64,000 nucleotides of DNA from Dehalococcoidia bacterium (GTDB lineage: Bacteria; Chloroflexota; Dehalococcoidia; SM23-28-2; RBG-16-64-32): contig JAUSFE010000138.1 of the NCBI GenBank assembly GCA_030649945.1, positions 79,420 through 143,419 of the forward strand, in the 5' to 3' direction. This document shows positions 10,829 through 18,575 of the stretch, piece after piece. Each line of letters begins with the position of its first letter. The stretch's first letter is position 1. Both the position numbers and the translations under genes were made by a program. The notes under the pieces were generated by a model. That model searched no databases, was not told the DNA's origin, and worked only from the letters and a program-made list of their open reading frames with translations.

Positions 10829-11742
10829 TGGCTGCCTCCGGTATCCTGAACGTCAACAAGGACAGCGGCCGGACGTCTTACGCCGTCGTCGCGCTGGTGA
10901 AGCGGCAGGCGGGCGGTGCGAAAGTGGGCCACGCCGGCACGCTGGACCCGGCGGCCACCGGCGTCTTGCTGGTCTGCGTGGGGCAGGCCGTGCGCGTCAG
11001 CGAGTACATCATGGCGCTGCCCAAGGTCTACCGCGCCCGCGTCCGCCTGGGGTTCGCCACGGACACCTATGACGCCGAGGGGCAGGCCACTGCGCCGCCG
11101 CTGCCCGTGGACGTCTCGCGGGAACGCCTGCGCGAGGTGCTGGGGCGGTTCGAAGGCGACATCCAGCAGACGCCGCCGGCCTACAGCGCCGTCAAGGTGG
11201 GCGGCCGCGCGGCTTACCGGCTGGCCAGGCAGGGCGAGGCGGTGGTCCTGAGCCCGCGCCCGGTCCGCGTCTACCGCCTGGACCTGCTGTCCTTTGAGCC
11301 CCCATTCTTCGAGATCGAGGTCGAGTGTGGGAAGGGGACGTACATCCGCGCGCTGGCGCACGATATCGGCCGCGAGCTGGGGTGCGGGGGGCACCTGGCG
11401 GCGTTGGTGCGCACGAGGGTAGGCCCGTTCAGCATCGAGAGTGCCATCCCGGTGGCGGACCTGGAAGCGCGGCTGACCGACGGCAGCTGGCGGGAGCTGT
11501 TGCAGCCGCCGGACGTGGCGCTGACGGACCTGCCGGCGCTGACGATCAGCATGGAGGACGAGAAGGACCTGCGCCACGGCCAGGCGGTAAGGCTGGAGGA
11601 GGCGGCGAACCCGCCGGGGCCGGCGCCGAGCGACGGCGTGGAGTGCCGCGGCTACGCGGAAGACGGCTCGTTGATCGGCATCTTGAGGTACGATGCCGGC
11701 GGCGGCGTCTGGAGGCCGCGCAAGGTATTCACCGCCGCCTAG
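10828..11742 (+). CDS. truB: tRNA pseudouridine-55 synthase
   Basis: TruB converts U55 of tRNA to pseudouridine. The 304-residue product contains the catalytic motif GHAGTLDPAATGVLLVCVG, whose Asp is the nucleophile, followed by YRARVRLGFATDTYDAEG, the QTPPAYSAVKVGGRAAYRLAR block and the YIRALAHDIGRELG motif. A C-terminal domain of about 80 residues resembles the TruB C-terminal/PUA region. It overlaps rbfA by one base and ends the operon. Its TAG stop codon is part of the CTAG tetranucleotide at which a terminal-inverted-repeat element is inserted. Confidence 0.95.
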   Translation: MAASGILNVNKDSGRTSYAVVALVKRQAGGAKVGHAGTLDPAATGVLLVCVGQAVRVSEYIMALPKVYRARVRLGFATDTYDAEGQATAPPLPVDVSRERLREVLGRFEGDIQQTPPAYSAVKVGGRAAYRLARQGEAVVLSPRPVRVYRLDLLSFEPPFFEIEVECGKGTYIRALAHDIGRELGCGGHLAALVRTRVGPFSIESAIPVADLEARLTDGSWRELLQPPDVALTDLPALTISMEDEKDLRHGQAVRLEEAANPPGPAPSDGVECRGYAEDGSLIGILRYDAGGGVWRPRKVFTAA

Positions 11743-12014
11743 GTGTAGTTCCCACGGACGTTGTTTACAGTCAATTGCAGTCAACGAAGGCGGAGGGGGC
11801 GTTCGCTTGTATCGCGGCGTGGTCGCTCCGCTCGCCCTACGAGTGCCTCAGGGCGAGCGGAAAGAGGGTCGGCCCGAATCCACAGCCCGCCAAAAGGCCC
11901 CGACCCGCTCATGGTGAGGTACTCGTACCATGAGCGGCTGCCGGCCACTCCGCACCGGCGAAGTGCGGCCTCTTCAGGACGCTCCCCTGTAAACAACCTG
12001 TGTGGGAACTACAG
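11743..12014. mobile_element. MITE-like element, copy 1 (terminal inverted repeats, CTAG target duplication)
   Basis: A 272-bp element bounded by inverted repeats of about 27 bp: GTGTAGTTCCCAC at the left, GTGGGAACTACAG at the right, both continuing inward to TTGTTTACAG/CTGTAAACAA. It is flanked on both sides by CTAG (11739-11742 and 12015-12018), a probable 4-bp target duplication. Inside are two strong palindromes, CGCTCGCCCT...AGGGCGAGCG (about 11830-11861) and CCGCTCATGGT...ACCATGAGCGG (about 11907-11940). There is no transposase gene. Related copies lie at 24824 and 28932. Confidence 0.75.
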
Positions 12015-12086
12015 CTAGCGGACGTGGCCGGGGCGAGATAGGGCGGATTTTGCTCCCGCAGTCTCGCCGCGAGCGGAGTTTCACGC

Positions 12087-12114
12087 TTGACAACAGTCTC
12101 AGAATCATTATGCT
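12087..12114 (+). promoter_or_regulatory. Promoter of the DUF5679 gene
   Basis: TTGACA (12087-12092) and TATGCT (12109-12114) with a 16-bp spacer, 40 nt upstream of the small gene at 12154. Confidence 0.6.
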
Positions 12115-12153
12115 TGTCGCAAAGGCAACGCCGTATCTAGCAGGGGGCAGAAC

Positions 12154-12294
12154 ATGCAGGCTTACTGCTTGAAGTGTCGGACCCAGCGCGAGATGAGGGA
12201 TGCCAAGCAGGTGACTCTCAAGAACGGGAGGCCTGCCACCCAGGGCCTGTGCCCGGTCTGCGGGACGAAGATGTTCCGCATCGGCAAGAAGTAG
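12154..12294 (+). CDS. Small zinc-ribbon protein, DUF5679 type
   Basis: A 46-residue protein that starts MQAYCLKCRTQREM and contains two Cys pairs, CLKC near the start and CPVCG near the end, the layout of a minimal four-Cys zinc ribbon. The NGRPATQGLCPVCGTKMFRI stretch matches the DUF5679 family, found widely in Chloroflexota and related phyla with no known function. AGGGGGC precedes the ATG and a good promoter lies upstream. The short lysine-rich end (RIGKK) is compatible with nucleic-acid or ribosome association, but that is a guess. Confidence 0.75.
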   Translation: MQAYCLKCRTQREMRDAKQVTLKNGRPATQGLCPVCGTKMFRIGKK

Positions 12295-12457
12295 CCGGCA
12301 CCGCTCAGCCTCAGATACGCCGCAGAACCGGCTCTGTAGCCAGGTCCTGTCGCCTGTCTATCTCGCATTGTCGGCCGCCGGGGCGCGCGCTTGCCCCGCT
12401 TCCGCCACGCGTTCCTGCGCCAGGCAAAAGAGGCTGGCGCCATAACGATAATTTCGT

Positions 12458-12463
12458 TAGAAT
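12458..12463 (+). promoter_or_regulatory. -10 box 6 nt before the inositol-phosphate synthase start
   Basis: TAGAAT followed by GGCGGC and then the ATG, with no Shine-Dalgarno sequence: a leaderless arrangement. Confidence 0.5.
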
Positions 12464-12469
12464 GGCGGC

Positions 12470-13993
12470 ATGGAAACTGATCAGGCTAACTCAGCGGGGC
12501 GTATCATCCGCCGTTTCGGTGGCCAGACTGCCCTGGCCAACCTCCTCGGCAGGCGGCAGAGCACCGTGGAACACTGGGCCAGCACCGGCAGGATCCCGGC
12601 CCAGTGGCACCGGCCGCTGATGGCGCTGGCCCGCGAGAAAGGGATTGTCTTGGAAGCCAGGGACTTCGTCGCCACCGAACCGCATCGCATAGCCCCAGCC
12701 GCCGGGCGTCTCGGCGTCCTTCTCGTCGGCCTGGGCGCTGTGGCGTCCACGTTTATCGCGGGAGTCGAGCATGCCAGGCGCGGAACGGGCCGCCCCTTCG
12801 GGTCGCTGACGCAACTGAGCACGATCCGGCTGGGCAAGCGCACGGAACGCCGGTTGCCCCTGGTGCGCGACTTCGTGCCGCTGGCGGGTATCGAGCAGCT
12901 CGTCTTCGGTGCCTGGGACCCGATACCCGACAACGCCTACGAGGCGGCTCTCAAGTGCGGCGTGCTGGACCGGCACGCGCACATTGAGCCGATTGGCGAT
13001 TTCCTCAAGACAATCGAGCCGATGCCGGCGGTCTTCGACGACTTCTACGTCAAGCGGCTGCACGGCACCAACGTGAAGGCCGCCGCGAACAAGCTGCAGC
13101 TCGCTGAGGACATCCGCAAGGACATCCGCGACTTCAAGGCTGCCAACCGCTGCGACCGGCTGGTGATGATCTGGTGCGCGTCCACGGAGATCTTCATGGA
13201 GCCGGGCGAGGCCCACCGCAACCTGGAGAACTTCGAAGGGGCGCTGGAAACGAACGATGAAGCGATCGCGCCTTCGATGCTCTACGCCTACGCCGCGCTG
13301 ATGGAGGGCGTGCCCTTCGCCAACGGGGCGCCGAACCTCTGCGTGGACACGCCGGCGCTGGTGACGCTGGCCAACGACCGCAACGTGCCCATCTGTGGGA
13401 AGGACTTCAAGACGGGGCAAACGCTGATGAAGACGGTGATCGCCCCCATGCTGAAGGCCCGCATGCTGGGCGTGCGCGGCTGGTACTCGACGAACATCCT
13501 GGGGAACCGCGACGGCGAGGTCCTGGACGACCCGGAGAGCTTCAGGACCAAGGAGGAGTCAAAGCTCGGCGTGCTCGAACACATCCTCCAGCCGGACCTC
13601 TACCCGGAGCTATATGGGGACATCTTTCACAAGGTGTCCATCAACTACTACCCCCCGCGCGGTGACAACAAAGAAGGCTGGGACAACATCGACATCTTCG
13701 GTTGGCTCGGCTATCCGATGCAGATCAAGATAGATTTTCTCTGCCGCGACTCGATCCTGGCGGCGCCCCTGGTGCTGGACCTGGCGCTGTTCCTGGACCT
13801 GGCGCAGCGGGCGGGGATGAAGGGGATCCAGGAGTGGCTCTCCTTCTACTTCAAGAGCCCGCAGCACGCCCCGGCGGTGTACCCGGAGCACGATCTTTTC
13901 ATCCAGCAGACAAAGCTGAAGAACACGCTGCGCTGGCTGATGGGCGAAGAGCAGATCACCCACCTGGGCGCGGAGTACTACCAGGACGAGTGA
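12470..13993 (+). CDS. ino1: Inositol-phosphate synthase with fused N-terminal HTH domain
   Basis: The 507-residue product has two parts. Residues 1-65 are a YdaS/Cro-like (carph-isopro type) helix-turn-helix: RFGGQTALANLLGRRQSTVE, then HWASTGRIPAQWHRPLMALA and a GIVLEARDFV end. From about residue 80 it is a myo-inositol-1-phosphate synthase, the NAD-dependent enzyme that isomerises glucose 6-phosphate: LLVGLGAVASTFIAG (NAD site), FANGAPN, the GKDFKTGQTLMKTVIAPMLK signature, STNILGNRDGEVL and FRTKEESKLGVLEHI. It starts a cluster with PatA-, PimA- and PgsA-like genes, pointing to inositol phospholipid synthesis. The fusion suggests an enzyme that also binds DNA, perhaps its own promoter. The enzyme family is secure; the regulatory role is inference. 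Confidence 0.88.
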   Translation: METDQANSAGRIIRRFGGQTALANLLGRRQSTVEHWASTGRIPAQWHRPLMALAREKGIVLEARDFVATEPHRIAPAAGRLGVLLVGLGAVASTFIAGVEHARRGTGRPFGSLTQLSTIRLGKRTERRLPLVRDFVPLAGIEQLVFGAWDPIPDNAYEAALKCGVLDRHAHIEPIGDFLKTIEPMPAVFDDFYVKRLHGTNVKAAANKLQLAEDIRKDIRDFKAANRCDRLVMIWCASTEIFMEPGEAHRNLENFEGALETNDEAIAPSMLYAYAALMEGVPFANGAPNLCVDTPALVTLANDRNVPICGKDFKTGQTLMKTVIAPMLKARMLGVRGWYSTNILGNRDGEVLDDPESFRTKEESKLGVLEHILQPDLYPELYGDIFHKVSINYYPPRGDNKEGWDNIDIFGWLGYPMQIKIDFLCRDSILAAPLVLDLALFLDLAQRAGMKGIQEWLSFYFKSPQHAPAVYPEHDLFIQQTKLKNTLRWLMGEEQITHLGAEYYQDE

Positions 13994-14082
13994 AGGAAGA
14001 AGGAAGAGGGAAGAACTCGGGGGTGCCGGAGGCGTGGGGAACGGTGCCGCGATGACGGGAAGCGTCTTATACTTTCAGCAGC

Positions 14083-14994
14083 GTGCTGAAGTATCTGTTC
14101 TTCGCCATTGTCTTCAAGGCCCTGGGGCTGCTGCCGCTCCGCGTCCTCTACGCTATCGCCGATGTCGTGACGGCCGCAGGTTACCTGCTGGCGAGCGGGG
14201 CGCGGGCGAATGTGCTCGACAACTTGCGGCACGTGATGCCGGACGCCTCGGAGAAGAAGGTGCGCAAGTCGGCGAAGCAGGTGTTCCGTAACGTCGCTTA
14301 CTACTACGCGGACCTGGCGCACCTGCCGCGCATGGACATCGAGCAGTTCTGCCGCGAGCGCCTGGTTGTGCGGGGCGTGAACGAGATCCTGAAGCCGGCG
14401 ATGGCGGCAGGGAAGGGCGTAGTGATGCTCTCAGCGCACATCGGCAACCCGGAGCTGGCCGTGCAGGGGCTCGTCGGGTTCGGTATCCACGTATTCGCGC
14501 TGACCGAGCCGCAGCAGCCGGCGCGGCTGAGCCGGATGATGGATGGGCTGCGGGAGAGCAAGGGGCACGAGTTCATGCCGGTGAGCATCGGCGGCGTGAA
14601 GCGCGTGATGCAGACGCTGCGCGGCGGGGGCGTGGTGGCGCTGATGGGAGACCGGGACATCTCCGGGCCCAAGCAGTGGCTCCCGTTCTGCGGCGAGCCG
14701 GCCTACGTGCCGACGGGGCCGATAGAGGTGGCGCTGAAGACCGGGGCCGCGCTGATCCCGTCGTTCACGAGCCGGATCGGGAAGTACACTATCCAGGCGG
14801 ACGTGGAGGAGCCGCTGGAGGTGGTGCGGACGGGCGACTTCGAGGCGGACGTGCGGGCGGCGCAGCTGAAGTACCTGGAGCGGCTGGAACGGCGGCTGCG
14901 GACGGATCCGGGGCAGTGGCTGGTGCTGGAGCGGATCTGGGACGTGAAGGAGCAGCCGCAGCCGGAGCCGGAGAGAGCGAAGATGAGGGCGTAG
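14083..14994 (+). CDS. Lipid acyltransferase, LpxL/PatA family
   Basis: A 303-residue membrane-associated acyltransferase. SAHIGNPELA supplies the HX4E catalytic motif, and VALMGDRDISGPKQW and PFCGEPAYVPTGPIEVALKT match the LpxL/HtrB-PatA family. The N-terminal 35 residues are hydrophobic. In mycobacteria the equivalent gene (PatA, Rv2611c) lies between the PI synthase and PimA genes and acylates phosphatidylinositol mannosides; the same neighbours occur here. The start is GTG, with TATACT 9 nt before it and no clear Shine-Dalgarno sequence. Lipid A acylation is less likely because no other lipid A genes are near. Substrate is inferred from context. Confidence 0.85.
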   Translation: MLKYLFFAIVFKALGLLPLRVLYAIADVVTAAGYLLASGARANVLDNLRHVMPDASEKKVRKSAKQVFRNVAYYYADLAHLPRMDIEQFCRERLVVRGVNEILKPAMAAGKGVVMLSAHIGNPELAVQGLVGFGIHVFALTEPQQPARLSRMMDGLRESKGHEFMPVSIGGVKRVMQTLRGGGVVALMGDRDISGPKQWLPFCGEPAYVPTGPIEVALKTGAALIPSFTSRIGKYTIQADVEEPLEVVRTGDFEADVRAAQLKYLERLERRLRTDPGQWLVLERIWDVKEQPQPEPERAKMRA

Positions 14995-14996
14995 CG

Positions 14997-15755
14997 ATGG
15001 GCAAGGCGGACCTGCACGTGCACACAGCTTTCAGCGACGGCATGGCCGAGGCGCGCGAGCTGCTGGACTATGTGGAGGCGGAGACGGACCTGGACGTCCT
15101 GGCGGTCACGGACCACGACGACATCCGCGGGGCGTGGCAGGCGAGAGAGGTCTGGGCGCAGGGCAACTACCGCTTCGATTTCGTGACCGGGGTTGAGGTC
15201 ACGGCCATTGAGGGGCACGTGCTGGCGCTATACGTTGAGGCGCCGGTGCCGAACCTGCGGCCGCTGGCGGAAGTGCTGGCGGCGGTGCACCGCCAGGGCG
15301 GGCTTTGCGTGGCGCCGCACCCGCTGAACTGGCTGACGCGAAGCCTGGGCGCCCGGGAGCTGCGGCGGCTGTCCGCGTCCGGGCGCGACGGCGTACACCT
15401 GGACGGCATCGAACTGGCGAACTGCTCTCCAGGGTCCGGCCTGCGGCGCGGCAGGGCTCTGGCGCTGAACCGCGGCGAGCTGAAGCTGGCGGAGGTGGGC
15501 GGGAGCGACGCACACTTCCTGGACTTTGTCGGCAGCGCCTACACCGAGTTTCCCGGCAGGACGGCGGCGGCACTGAAGGGGGCGATCCTGGAGCGGCGGA
15601 CGGCGGCGGTGAACGGCACGCGGCCGGGGTTCCGCCAGATTGGGGCGAGGCGGCTGGCGCAGCAGACCTGGCGGGGGTTCCTGACGACGCCGCGCCGGAT
15701 GGGCTGGGGGCCGACGGCGTACAGCTTCGTGCGCGGGATATTCCGGCTGCCGTGA
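14997..15755 (+). CDS. PHP-domain metal-dependent phosphoesterase
   Basis: A 252-residue PHP protein with a full set of metal ligands: DLHVHTAFSDG (HxH), LAVTDHDD, VTGVEVTAIEGHVLAL, VAPHPLNW and GGSDAHFLDF. Stand-alone PHP proteins hydrolyse phosphate esters such as histidinol phosphate or nucleotide phosphates. ATG 14997 lies two bases after the acyltransferase stop, so the genes are coupled. Its place inside an inositol-lipid cluster makes it a candidate for dephosphorylating phosphatidylinositol phosphate, a step for which no dedicated enzyme is established in actinobacteria. That role is inference; the phosphoesterase family is clear. Confidence 0.85.
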   Translation: MGKADLHVHTAFSDGMAEARELLDYVEAETDLDVLAVTDHDDIRGAWQAREVWAQGNYRFDFVTGVEVTAIEGHVLALYVEAPVPNLRPLAEVLAAVHRQGGLCVAPHPLNWLTRSLGARELRRLSASGRDGVHLDGIELANCSPGSGLRRGRALALNRGELKLAEVGGSDAHFLDFVGSAYTEFPGRTAAALKGAILERRTAAVNGTRPGFRQIGARRLAQQTWRGFLTTPRRMGWGPTAYSFVRGIFRLP

Positions 15756-15817
15756 GGAACCATGCGGTGTCCTGGGCGTGCTCCCGGTTGCAGGCGACTT
15801 CGGAGCGCGATACGTAG

Positions 15818-16954
15818 ATGAAGATCGCCCTCGTCTCCCCGTACGATTGGTCCGTGCCGGGCGGCGTGAACAACCACGTCGCCAGCCTGGCTCGGCACTT
15901 CGCGCGGGCCGGCCACACGGTGCGCATCGTGGCGCCGTCCTCGCGCCACACGAGCCACGACGCGGACGCTGTGACAATCATCGGGCATAGCTCCGTGGGG
16001 CTGCCCGCCAGTGGATCGGTGGCCAACGTGAGCCTCTCCTACAACCTGGGGCCGCGGGTGAAGCGCCTGCTGGCGCGGGAGTCCTTCGACATCGTCCACA
16101 TCCACGAGCCGTTCATGCCGCTGCTGCCGTTCCAGTTCCTGCGCTATTCCGAGGCGACGAACGTGGCCACGTTCCACGCCGCGCGCGAGGGGGGCAGCCG
16201 GCTGTACTCCTACTCGAAGTTCATCATCCGGCCCTGGTGGCACCGCCTGCAGGGGCGCATCGCCCACTCGAAATCCGCTCTGCGGCTGATCGGCAAGCAC
16301 TTCCCGGACCGCTACCGGATCATCTCCAGCGGAGTGGACGTGCCCGCCTACGCGGAGGCTGTGCCGATCCCGCAGCTCATGGACCATAAGCGTAACATCC
16401 TCTTCCTGGGCCGGCTGGAGAAGCGCAAGGGGCTGCCGTTCCTCCTGGAGGCGTACGCGCAGGTGAAGAAGGAGATGCCGGACACGCGGCTCATCGTCAT
16501 CGGCGGCGACGGGGGCCTGCGCGGCGTCTGCGAGCGCTACGTGCAGCGGCAGGGGCTTGCGGACGTGGTCTTCGCCGGGTACGTCTCTGACGCCGACAAG
16601 CCGCGCTACTTCAAGAGCGCGGACGTCTACTGCGCGCCGAACACGGGCGCCGAGAGCCTGGGCATAGTGCTTCTGGAGGCGCTGGCGGCGGGCACACCGA
16701 TCGTCGCCTCCAGCATTGAGGGCTTTACGGACGTGCTCACGGACCAGCGCGAAGGCCTCCTGGTGCCCCCGCGCGACAGCCAGGCGCTGGCCGCGGCCCT
16801 CAAGCAGTTGCTGGCCAATGATGCCATGCGCGAGGAGATGGGCAGGCAGGCCGCCAGGACCGCGCAGAGCTACAGCTGGCAGGAGGCGTCCGCGCGCGTG
16901 TTGCGCTACTACGAAGAAGCGGCAGCGGGCCGCAACGGCAGCGACGGCGGATGA
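15818..16954 (+). CDS. pimA: GT4 glycosyltransferase, PimA-like
   Basis: The 378-residue GT-B glycosyltransferase (family GT4) strongly recalls PimA, the GDP-mannose:phosphatidylinositol mannosyltransferase. Shared features are VSPYDWSVPGGVNNHVASLA at the N-terminus, IVHIHEPFMP and VATFH, then the C-terminal FLGRLEKRKGLPFLLEAYA and the donor-site stretch YCAPNTGAESLGIVLLEALA with its EX7E pattern. It acts at the inner face of the membrane. Its stop overlaps the start of the CDP-alcohol phosphotransferase gene, as expected for enzymes of one pathway. The family is certain; mannose and PI as substrates are inferred from similarity and context. Confidence 0.85.
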   Translation: MKIALVSPYDWSVPGGVNNHVASLARHFARAGHTVRIVAPSSRHTSHDADAVTIIGHSSVGLPASGSVANVSLSYNLGPRVKRLLARESFDIVHIHEPFMPLLPFQFLRYSEATNVATFHAAREGGSRLYSYSKFIIRPWWHRLQGRIAHSKSALRLIGKHFPDRYRIISSGVDVPAYAEAVPIPQLMDHKRNILFLGRLEKRKGLPFLLEAYAQVKKEMPDTRLIVIGGDGGLRGVCERYVQRQGLADVVFAGYVSDADKPRYFKSADVYCAPNTGAESLGIVLLEALAAGTPIVASSIEGFTDVLTDQREGLLVPPRDSQALAAALKQLLANDAMREEMGRQAARTAQSYSWQEASARVLRYYEEAAAGRNGSDGG

Positions 16955-17550
16955 TGCCCTCCCTCTTGCCGCGCTCTGCTCCGGCCTGGCTGACGGACCC
17001 GGCCGTCAGCTTCCTCGCGCGCCTGGGGGTGACCCCGAACATGCTCACGCTGGCCGGCGTGCTGGGCAACGCCGGGGCCGCCGTGCTGGCCGGATACGGC
17101 GAGTTCCTCGCGGCGGGCGTCGTGCTGCTCGCGTTCAGTTCGCTGGACTTCCTGGACGGCGCGCTGGCCCGCGCCACCGGCCGCGCCAGCGATTTCGGCT
17201 CCGTCTTCGATGCCGTCATGGACCGCATCTCGGAGGCGGCCGTGCTCTTCGGCCTCCTCTTTTACTTCAGCGAACGGGGCGGCCGCACGGAGGAGCTGCT
17301 CATTTTCGCCGCCGTCACCGGCTCTATCCTCGTCAGCTACGTGCGGGCGCGGGCGGAGGTTATAGGCCTCAAGCTGCGGGAGGGCGTCTTCACGCGGGCG
17401 GAACGCGTGGTCCTCATGGGCGGCGGGCTGATCCTGCACGAAGCGCTGGGGGAGAACGTTGTGACTCCGGTGCTGTGGGTGCTGGCGGTCCTGACGCCGG
17501 CCACGGCCGCGCAGCGGCTGGCGCTCATCTGGTGGAAAACGCGTACGTAG
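16951..17550 (+). CDS. pgsA: CDP-alcohol phosphatidyltransferase, phosphatidylinositol(-phosphate) synthase-like
   Basis: A 199-residue integral membrane enzyme with the complete CDP-alcohol phosphotransferase motif, DFLDGALARATGRASDFG followed by SVFDAVMD (DX2DGX2ARX8GX3DX3D). Around it are about five hydrophobic helices. DRISEAAVLFGLL, SYVRARAEVIGLK and RAERVVLMG closely resemble the mycobacterial PI-phosphate synthase PgsA1, and the C-terminal AQRLALIWW matches its end. It would join CDP-diacylglycerol with inositol phosphate made by the synthase at 12470. The start overlaps the PimA-like gene. Plain phosphatidylglycerophosphate synthase is the alternative, but sequence and context favour the inositol type. 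Confidence 0.85.
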   Translation: MMPSLLPRSAPAWLTDPAVSFLARLGVTPNMLTLAGVLGNAGAAVLAGYGEFLAAGVVLLAFSSLDFLDGALARATGRASDFGSVFDAVMDRISEAAVLFGLLFYFSERGGRTEELLIFAAVTGSILVSYVRARAEVIGLKLREGVFTRAERVVLMGGGLILHEALGENVVTPVLWVLAVLTPATAAQRLALIWWKTRT

Positions 17551-17657
17551 GTGTCAGGTGTCAGGTGTCAGGTAGCCGGCAGAGGGTTTGTGTAGGGGCG
17601 GTCCAGCGTGATCGCCCGGGGCGGCCACATGGGGCCGCCCCTACATCGGTGGAACGG
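17551..17657. repeat. GTGTCAG tandem repeat plus GTAGGGGCGG palindrome
   Basis: Three GTGTCAG units follow the pgsA stop, then an inverted pair GTAGGGGCGG...CCGCCCCTAC (about 17595-17645). The heptamer recurs before the response regulator (21826), and the GTAGGGGCG palindrome recurs at 31328. Confidence 0.65.
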
Positions 17658-17659
17658 GA

Positions 17660-18454
17660 ATGATCCCCCTCAAGGATCAGGAGGCGATCCGGCAGAAGTT
17701 CGCGCAGGAACTGCTGGCCCCCGTCAAGGTGGACTACTTCACGGAGCGCGACACGGCCATCAGCGTGCCCGGCCGCCAGCCCTGCGCCTACTGCAAGCCG
17801 ACGCGCGAGATGCTGCAGGAGCTGGCGGCGCTGCACGACGGGATCAGCCTGCGCGTCCACATCTTCGACGAGGCGGCGGAGGAGCGGGCGAAGTTCAACG
17901 TGCAGCGCATTCCGGCCACCGTGCTGCGCGGCCCTGGCGGCGCGCCTGGGACAGGCCGCGGCGACCAGTTCTTCACGTACTACGGCATGCCCGGCGGCAC
18001 TGAGTTCCCGTCATTCCTGGAGTGCATAGTGGACATCTCTCGCGGCGAGGTGTTGCTCTCGCCGGAGTCCGTGAAGGCGCTGGAGAAGCTTACGGACGAG
18101 GTGACCGTGCGTGTCTTCGTCACCCCCACCTGCCCCTACTGCCCGCAGATGATGCGGGCGGCGTACCAGATGGCGCTGGCGAGCCCGAAGGTGCGGGCGG
18201 AGGTCATTGAGGTGAACGAGTTCCCGGAGCTGGCGGACCGCTACGGCGTGCGGGCCGTGCCCCTGACCGTGATCAACGACCGTGTGGCGATACCGGGCGC
18301 GGTGCAGGAACAGGCGTTGGTGGAGCAGGTGATCAAGGCCGCCGAATCGCCTCTGGCCGCGCCGCCGCCGGCGGCCGGCGCCGCCACACCCGTCGAAAAA
18401 GAGGAGCCCCTGCGCCGGGGCCAGCAGCGTGACAGCGGGTTGTTTATTCCCTGA
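17660..18454 (+). CDS. Protein disulfide oxidoreductase with two thioredoxin folds (PDO/glutaredoxin-like)
   Basis: The 264-residue protein has two consecutive thioredoxin-like modules. The first carries PCAYCK (about residue 41), the second TPTCPYCPQ (about residue 155) with a cis-Pro at RAVPLTVIND. This tandem layout is that of the PDO family, cytoplasmic dithiol oxidoreductases best known from thermophiles. The C-terminal 40 residues are Ala/Pro-rich and disordered. It has no clear operon partner; a palindromic repeat separates it from pgsA. Between its end and 18575 there is only repeat debris (CCCTGAGCCTGCCGAAGGG). Confidence 0.8.
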   Translation: MIPLKDQEAIRQKFAQELLAPVKVDYFTERDTAISVPGRQPCAYCKPTREMLQELAALHDGISLRVHIFDEAAEERAKFNVQRIPATVLRGPGGAPGTGRGDQFFTYYGMPGGTEFPSFLECIVDISRGEVLLSPESVKALEKLTDEVTVRVFVTPTCPYCPQMMRAAYQMALASPKVRAEVIEVNEFPELADRYGVRAVPLTVINDRVAIPGAVQEQALVEQVIKAAESPLAAPPPAAGAATPVEKEEPLRRGQQRDSGLFIP

Positions 18455-18575
18455 GGCGGGGCCATTGCCGCCCGGCCGCGCGCGCTGGATGGAGGCCTAA
18501 AGCATGCCCTGAGCCTGCCGAAGGGGCGCTCCGCTACGCGAGGGACTACCTCACCATGAGCGGGAAGCAGCGCCG

